Shown piece after piece: positions 42,901 to 49,437 of a stretch of DNA of 49,437 nucleotides. The stretch's first letter is position 1. Each line of letters begins with the position of its first letter. The stretch is from Byssothecium circinans. Taxonomy: Eukaryota > Ascomycota > Dothideomycetes > Pleosporales > Massarinaceae. Location of the stretch: the NCBI GenBank assembly GCA_010015675.1, contig ML977012.1:411268-460704 (forward strand). Direction: 5' to 3'. The translations under genes and the position numbers were made by a program. The notes under the pieces were generated by a model. It had not been told where the DNA came from, did not search any database, and saw nothing but the letters and a program-made list of their open reading frames with translations.

Positions 42901-45900
42901 GGCTGTGGATCTCCTTCGGCGCGATTCCATCCAACGTAATGGGCCATAGCCTGGGGCACTACGCCGCACTCAATGCAGCAGGTATTCTCTCAGAGGCTGA
43001 TACTCTGTACGCTGTGGGTGCGCGTGTCCGCTTGCTGCAAGAGAATTGCCAGCCGGGAACTCATCGTATGCTTGCTATACGAGCAAGTAAAGAGGATGTT
43101 GAGCGCTTTTTACCTGATACTGGGATTGACGTAGCGTGTATCAATGGGCCTCAGGATATCGTACTCAGTGGCAAGCGCGCAGACATCGACATGCTTGGGG
43201 AGGCGCTGAGAGAGCACCAAATTCGAACTACTGTTCTGGATACCCAGTACGCGTTCCACTCTTCACAAGTTGACTGCATTCTTGAAAAATTTGAGATGGC
43301 TATCCAAGCGATCAATTTTGGCACCGCAAGGATCCCTATTCTATGCCCTCTGGCGGGAAATATGGTTCACAAAGGCGAAACTCTGGGTCCGCGTCATTTG
43401 GTGGATCATTTCAGAGGAACCGTCGATGTCGTATCTGCCATCGAGGCCGCGAAGGACGAAGGCATTATCAACGACCACACGCGCTTCGTTGAGATTGGGC
43501 ACAACGCGACTGTCACATCCATCCTCAAAGCCACTTTGGGTAGCTCCTGCCATGCAAAGCATTCACTGAAGAGAAATCTGAACAACTGGACGTCTTTAAC
43601 GGAAACAACAACATGGCTCTACAAAGCGGGCGTAAACATCCGATGGGACGAATTCCATCGCGATTTTTCTAGAAACCTCAGCGTCATCCCGCTTCCGCGC
43701 TATAACTGGGACCTCAAAAACTACTGGATTCAGTACGTCAATGACTGGTCACTCCGCAAAGGCGAACCGCCACAGGTCGTTTCCTTCAGTGACCGGCCGA
43801 GCCTTCTAAGTCGCACAATTCACGTGGTGCTCAAAGAAGAAGTCGAACGGCTACCAGCTACTATCGAACTACGCTCAGATCTTAATAGGCCGGAACTGCA
43901 CTCCATTGCTCAAGGACACAAAGTTAATGGCATACCTCTATGCACTCCGTCGATATACGCCGATATAGCACTTACCGTGGGCCGCTACCTACAGAAGATC
44001 GTCCCAGATTCTTTCTCCGAGAAGGAGATCTCGATCAGAAATATGGCTATCTCGAAAGCACTTGTCGCGCTACCTAAGGGACCGCAATGGTTGCAGACAC
44101 TCGTTCGCGTAGATGAACGACTCAGCACTGCCTGCGAATTCTCGACCGTAGATGATAGAGGTGCGGTCATTATAAAACACGCGGACTGTGAGATTGGCTT
44201 TACTTCCCACACCTCGACCGAAGCAATGAAAGACGTCGTACTACAAACCACCGAAGCAATCAAGACCGTTCGAACCGGCCTAGCAAGCGGCATAGCATAC
44301 CGCTTCAACACCACGATGATCTACAGAATGGTTGCCACACTCGCTGAATTCGACCCCGCCTACCGCGGGCTGGAAGAAATCGTCCTAGACAGCAAAGCCA
44401 TGTCAGCGTCCAGTGTGGTGAACTTCAGTAGTATGCCAGAGGAAGGGTTCCCGCAGCCTTTTTCCGCTTCACCGGCGTATATCGACTGCTTCACGCAAGT
44501 CGCTGGCTTCATTATGAATGCTAACGATGCGAGTGATCTGGCAAAGGAGTGTTTTGTTAACCATGGCTGGGGATCCTTGACGCTTTATGCTGAGTTGGAG
44601 AAGGAAGCGGTGCATGAGTGTTATGTCAAGATGCATAAGTATGAGGGGAGTATTTGGAAAGGGACATTGACTGTGCTGCGAGAAGGTACACTTGTTGCCA
44701 TTTTTGAGGATCTCACAGTACGTTCTCCCGTCTTCCCTCGCTCTCCTTTCATATCCACAGCTAACCCCTCGCAGCTCCAAGGCGTTCCCCACAGACTCCT
44801 CCACCACGTCCTATCGACCGCCCAAAAAGCGCAGGAAAAAGGTTCCGCTATACCTCCCTCTCCCACCACGGCCGCCATCCCCGAGCGTGTATTACCATCG
44901 CTCACACTCCAACCCACCATCACCGATACAAAAGCCGCAGACCTAACCTCCAGACTGGACACACTTCTCGAAATAGTCTCCTCAGAATCCGGAATCAAAA
45001 AATCCGAACTACACGACGACACCGAACTCGTCGACCTCGGCATAGACTCCCTGCTCTCCCTCCTCATCGCCAGCCGCCTAAAAGACGACCTCGATTTCGA
45101 CCTCGGCTCCGGCATCACTCTCTTCGACTCATACAGGACGCTAGGCGAGCTCAAAGCCGCTTATGCGAAGGGTAAAGGCATTCTCCCCTATTTTTCCTCA
45201 ACTTCTTCATCGTCGAAAAGTAAAGAAGCTTCGGTAATCGGGACACCTGCATCATCGACGTCCGACACCTGTCCCTCCGCCACCATCCCAACAGTTCCGG
45301 AGACAAGCTCAGCGCGACCAGTGACTTCTCTCGTTCTCCAAAAAGCCTCTGTCGAAAATAGCACTACACTCTTCCTCTTCCCCGATGGTTCAGGCTCCGC
45401 AGCCTCGTACATATCGTTACCACCGCTATCATCCCGCATCACCATCATAGCGCTCATCAGTCCCTACCGCCACGATGCAGAAGCCATGACATGCACCCTC
45501 CCCTCGCTCATCGCCTCCTACATTGCAGAGATCAAGCGCCGCCAGCCAACGGGTAGTTATACTCTAGGAGGCTGGTCCTCAGGAGGTATTTTCGCTTTCT
45601 GTGCTGCGCAGATGCTTCTCGATAATGGCGCTGGGGTGCGGGATTTGTTACTTTTGGATAGTCCGCCGTTGAAGGTGGGTGGTGGTTTGGGAAGGCTTCC
45701 TGAAAGGTTTTATGAGCACTGTCGTGATGTTGGGGTTTTTGAGCAGATTGCTGGTGGTGTGGAGGATGGTGCGAAGGGGAATGATGCTGGGAAAGGGAAT
45801 AAGCATCCGGAATGGTTGGTGCCGCATTTCAAAGCTACTGTTAATCTGCTCGCGGGTTATCGGGCGGAGCCATTGAGGGTTCCTCACGGGATCGAGAAAC

Positions 45901-46157
45901 CGCGCGTGGCGGTGTGCTGGGCGGGAAAATGTGCGCTGGACGGTGTCAGATATGGAATGTTTGAGGTCGAAGCTAATGACCCGGAAAGTGTTAAGTTTCT
46001 GGTAGAAGAGAGGAAGGATTATGGAGCTGGTGGGTGGGCAGAGCTCTTTCCTGGTATCTCGTGTCGTGTTGAGACACTGCAAGGATGGGATCATTTCAAT
46101 ATGATGGTGGGTGAGGGTGCAAAGGAACTAGGGAGTTTCATTGAGAGAAGTATCTAG
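39931..46157 (+). CDS. non-reducing polyketide synthase, SAT-KS-AT-PT-ACP-TE
   Basis: The exons are 39931-40497, 40554-44717 and 44775-46157, with introns of 56 and 57 nt, giving 2037 residues. The start MEDRTAVYLFGDQTDD is typical of the SAT domain. Domains and active sites in order are: SAT with GLCTG (Cys113); KS from about 365 with VDTACSSS (Cys537), MHGTGT (His670) and NFGHGEA (His715); AT with GHSLGHYAA (Ser988); PT with GHKVNG (His1311) and SPAYIDCF (Asp1500); a single ACP with LGIDSLLSL (Ser1669); and TE with GGWSSGG (Ser1845), LLLDSPP (Asp1872) and WDHFNM (His2017). All catalytic residues are intact. There are no KR, DH, ER or methyltransferase domains, so it builds an unreduced chain from malonyl-CoA, folds it in PT and releases it through TE, either by Claisen cyclisation or hydrolysis. 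Product and chain length cannot be read off. The stop lies 11 bases from the stop of the convergent oxidase gene. Confidence 0.96.
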
Positions 46158-46168
46158 ATGGCAGAGAA

Positions 46169-47569
46169 CTATAAGGGGAACCACTGGGCGAACCGACGAT
46201 GGGGATCGTACTTCCTCTTCAGTGCAGTGAGTTTCCTAAGGTGGATTCCGTAAATTGACTCCTTGCTTTCGTCGCCCAACGCGTTGTTGATATAAACCCT
46301 GCATGATTTATCCGATTTGCGCCATAGTTCCCGAACTCGCTGTCCGTATGAAATTGCCCTGGAATCGAACGCTGGGTCGGTGTAGAATGCGGTGATCTGG
46401 GCGTGGAAGTTGATTGTTCTTCTCCATGGTACGGCACTGCTGGCATCGGACACGGATCGGACTTTCTCAGTGGAGTATGCATTGACAAGGATACTGCTGC
46501 GCTCTGCACCCGGTTTTAGGGCCAACTCACGCCAGACGTCAAATACCTGGCGCCATACGGCGGGGTCCATAGTCTGAAGCCCAGCGCCCCATGTCGGCCT
46601 TCGTCCACCTTTCACACAAGCATTATTGGAGCCATTATTCCATGATGTGTAGGGAGCCACTGTCGTGGTATTGGTGACGGGCCCAATGTCTAGAAGAGAC
46701 TTGAATGCAGCGCGACCGGCATCTGCGGTACCATAGTACCAGACAGCAGCGACAATGCTTTGCGAGTTGGTAGCCGGTGCGTTGGCAAATGTGAGGGTTA
46801 GCGCCATCTGCGCGGTCAGGGAAAGGTTTCCAGCGGCTGCAATGACGGCTTCGAGTTGAGGTGGTGTAAAGATGAGTGCACCAGTCCACGCTGTTAAACC
46901 GGCAGGAGGAACAGGATGGGCTTGCACCGTGGCCGACGTGACAATGCCAAAATTGGGAGCAGCGCCTCGCAATGCGAACCAGAGGTCTTTGTTGGATGGA
47001 GTGACAGTAATGGCGTTACCATTAGCATCAACGACATTGAGCGATAGCAGTTCGTCAACACCCAGACCATATTCGCCCTGAAGAACTCCAAGACCGCCAC
47101 CAAGAACTGCACCAAGGAAACCTACACAGTTGCAGCTGCCTGTCGCGACCAGGACACTGTTGGATGACGCTGCTTGGATAACGTCAGAGATCAACGCACC
47201 GCCAGCTACCGTGGCCTGGGTCTTGTCGTCGTTGAAGGCAACGGAACGGAGGAGGTCGAGGTTGATGATGATATCATCGCACTCGATGTCGAATGTCGTC
47301 ACCCAACCATTACCCCCGTTCTGGGTGAGGAAGGTGATGTTGTGGTCAATAGCCCATTTCACCGTCTTCTGGACATCTGCCTCGGTTGCTGGATGGACAA
47401 CGGCTCCGGGATGTGGTGCCTCGTATTCGCTCCAACGAGGAGCGTTGTTGTCGATGACGGCGCCAGGGGAAAGCAGGGGTGAAAGAGAAGAAGTGTCAAC
47501 AGCAGCGTGGGCAAGCTTGAACAGGAACTGGCTGGCCAGAAGGCCCTTGAAAAGCGGCGACGAGAACAT
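46169..47569 (-). CDS. secreted FAD-linked oxidase (BBE/PCMH type) lacking the usual flavin-linking His
   Basis: The product is 466 residues from the Met at 47569, chosen because it opens a signal peptide (MFSSPLFKGLLASQFLFKLA). The FAD_binding_4 (PCMH) domain covers about 50-225: HPATEADVQKTVKWA, then the flavin loop FLTQNGGNGW, then VAGGALISDVIQAA, GSCNCVGFLGAVLGGGLG and LWFALRGAAPNFGIVTS. The C-terminal motif LTALKRKYDPHRRFA is the family's closing BBE segment. The residue that normally carries the 8-alpha-histidyl FAD bond (GGHxx) is Asn87, while the Cys used for the second bond (C146 in GSCNC) is present, so flavin is probably held by one bond at most. Members in fungal clusters carry out oxidative coupling, desaturation or ring closure. 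It is convergent with the PKS and so physically the last gene of the cluster in this window. Confidence 0.9.
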   Translation of the reverse strand: MFSSPLFKGLLASQFLFKLAHAAVDTSSLSPLLSPGAVIDNNAPRWSEYEAPHPGAVVHPATEADVQKTVKWAIDHNITFLTQNGGNGWVTTFDIECDDIIINLDLLRSVAFNDDKTQATVAGGALISDVIQAASSNSVLVATGSCNCVGFLGAVLGGGLGVLQGEYGLGVDELLSLNVVDANGNAITVTPSNKDLWFALRGAAPNFGIVTSATVQAHPVPPAGLTAWTGALIFTPPQLEAVIAAAGNLSLTAQMALTLTFANAPATNSQSIVAAVWYYGTADAGRAAFKSLLDIGPVTNTTTVAPYTSWNNGSNNACVKGGRRPTWGAGLQTMDPAVWRQVFDVWRELALKPGAERSSILVNAYSTEKVRSVSDASSAVPWRRTINFHAQITAFYTDPAFDSRAISYGQRVRELWRKSDKSCRVYINNALGDESKESIYGIHLRKLTALKRKYDPHRRFAQWFPL

Positions 47570-49437
47570 AATTTGATATTGTGTTTGCTTATCAGAACTG
47601 TATTGGAGCAAGGTATGCATGATGTATTAGTAGTTTCCTTACACGAGGCCTTGCCACGTGCGCCAAGGGCTTCGCTACCCATTGGCTGCTACCAACATCA
47701 GGCTGAGGGTGTCGGGCTTGGATACTCGTTCACTCGGATATGCGAGGGCGTGGAGTTCGGCCGCGCACGTTCCAAGTGGATGCAATGTTCGCACCATGGA
47801 CATCCGTGGTAGGATAATAAAGGCGTGCCCCTCGTGTTCCACGTTCTAGATGTACATATACATCCTCGTTCTTGTAAGCGAGCCCATCCTACGTCCGTTA
47901 AGCCCGCCAGATTGCGGGCCGTTCCACTAATGAGATGCTTCGCACTCCCACCCCATGCATCATTTACTTAAAACCGTGCTTCTGTTCTAAATCATACACT
48001 CTGATACTCTTTTCGCTTATTGTTCACTCCTTCCGTGCAAGTACCAAGCCGACGACTCTAACAGTCCTACACCGTTTCACGTCATGTGGTCACACCACTT
48101 GCTTCGCGACTCCGCATAAGTGGTAGGCCTTATCAGCAGCGGGAGCTATGGTCCATGAATTACAACTGATGATTGAGGGTCCATATTTCATTAACAGTCT
48201 ACCATGGCACCTGTAAAAGAACCAGGACCAAGTAGAGTCACAAAACCGATATCAGGTAGCGCAATTGTCCTTTACATTTTACTGCAACCGACCAGAGAAG
48301 TGATCAAGGAAGACGGACAATTAGACGAGGTCGCCGACGAGACGGAGACTGCGTGTAAATACGAAAAAAACGTTACACAACGTGGACCGGGCTGCTTACT
48401 ATGGCTTGACCGCGAAAAAGAGACAGCTTAAAAATAGATGAAAGAAAGCTTATATCACTTCTTGAAAGCTTGACTTTGATATCTCCAGTCACGTTTAGAC
48501 GCTAGAAGCGCCTTCTGTAACCTAAGATGTTGCGGAGTGTCACCAAATAATAAGGTATAAAGAAAAGCAATCGCTGTCCACGGGAACGCTAGATTGAGTG
48601 AGTCATGTTCCAAGCCCAACACGAAGTCGTCATCCATCCGCCATATGATCCAGCCACGAATTCAAATACAGTCAGCTCACTTCACTTCAAAGGGCTTTTC
48701 AACCTCCCTTTCTCAGCCCTTGCGCCCAAAAAAGTTCCATGGTCCGCCCTTCGCCGACTAAGAAGCCCAAAGACAGCCACCTTGGTTTAATTCTAACACC
48801 CTCTTGAATGTAGTATCTTTGAAGACTCCTCTCTTTCGCTCCTCTCTTCCAGCTTGTCTCATCTTCTTGATCTTGCAAGATTCAACACGCATGACCTCGC
48901 ACTCTTTTGCTCCCGTTATTGCCATCTCTTCTGAGTCTCATATACGCTGAACGGTTGGCGTCTCCTATGCAAACTCCGACTCAAGCATGACCAGTCCTCT
49001 CAAAGCTCTGATTATTTCAAAATAGTAAGAAGAGGATGCGCTCCTAAGTGGAATGGCTGTAGTGAATAAACATTACTTCAACTTGATTTGTGGTGGTTGC
49101 CGCCTCCACTGCTCCTTTAATGACGCCGTTCCTCCAACCAGCACCAAGGCAAAAAGAGTCACAAAACCGTATACATAACTAATAGGAACGTCAACTAAGT
49201 AGATGTGCTAAGAGACTAGCTATTCTTATCTCGCATAAATCGTAAGCGAGGGATTAAGTGGATATGGAAAGTCACGTGACCCACACTTCACTAACTAAAA
49301 AAGTTAAAAGAAGAATAAAAAATATAACGTAAAGCACCACCGAACCGCCCACACCACCGAACCGCTCAAAAGCTTGGCATTGGAAAATCAAAACAGGATA
49401 TCTTAATAACAAAGCTAAACCTTAATATTTTCTTTTG
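47570..49437. other. gene-poor right flank
   Basis: No gene can be supported firmly. The plus frame 48204-48431 has a good start context (ACCATGG) but no domain. The minus frame 48455-48637 (60 residues, LAFPWTAIAFLYTLLFGDTP, then LRLQKALLASKRDWRYQS) looks coding-like and may be a relic. AGAGTCACAAAACCG is repeated at about 48234 and 49157, and ACCACCGAACCGC occurs twice in tandem near 49340-49370. Confidence 0.4.

Overview
The window looks like a filamentous ascomycete (Pezizomycotina). Genes are split by short GT-AG introns of about 45-72 nt, many with CTAAC-type branch sites. There is a non-reducing polyketide synthase, a pogo/Fot1-type DNA transposon, a hAT relic and several dead reading frames whose stop codons fit C-to-T change (RIP-like). 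I cannot name the species; Dothideomycetes is a guess from gene style. There is a 215-base assembly gap at 16717-16931. I found no tRNA or rRNA gene and no CRISPR.

Layout. 1-4268 is gene-poor, with one small two-exon gene and one relic. 4269-5507 encodes a secreted PAF-acetylhydrolase-like protein whose predicted catalytic triad is lost. 5664-7563 is a complete pogo-like element with an intact transposase. 7999-13689 is a scrambled, decaying block: a J-domain/coiled-coil gene with frame problems, a partial copy of its coiled coil fused to the 3' end of an interrupted HET-like gene, and an internally inverted hAT relic. 14426-15394 is a rhodopsin-like membrane protein. 17842-23493 is a very large Dbl-homology (RhoGEF-like) protein. 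24432-29566 holds housekeeping genes: an EBP-type sterol isomerase, a GH27 alpha-galactosidase and a carnosine N-methyltransferase family protein.

From 29796 to 47569 lies a compact aromatic polyketide gene cluster: O-methyltransferase (+), secreted GMC oxidoreductase (-), FAD monooxygenase (+), a small four-helix membrane protein (-), rhodopsin-like membrane protein (+), DltE-like short-chain dehydrogenase (-), NR-PKS (+) and a secreted FAD-linked oxidase (-). Neighbours alternate in strand and often converge with very short 3' gaps. The likely logic is that the PKS builds and cyclises a polyketide, which the monooxygenase hydroxylates, the methyltransferase methylates, the SDR and the two flavin oxidases oxidise or reduce, and secreted enzymes finish outside the cytosol. 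The product is unknown.

Three copies of the palindromic core CGG-ACT-CCG occur in the window, all in non-coding DNA inside this cluster (33508, 36053, 39769). This is the expected form of a Zn2Cys6 regulator site and resembles the AflR-type TCG-N5-CGA pattern. No such regulator gene, transporter or P450 was found in the window, so the cluster may extend past the right edge or be controlled in trans.
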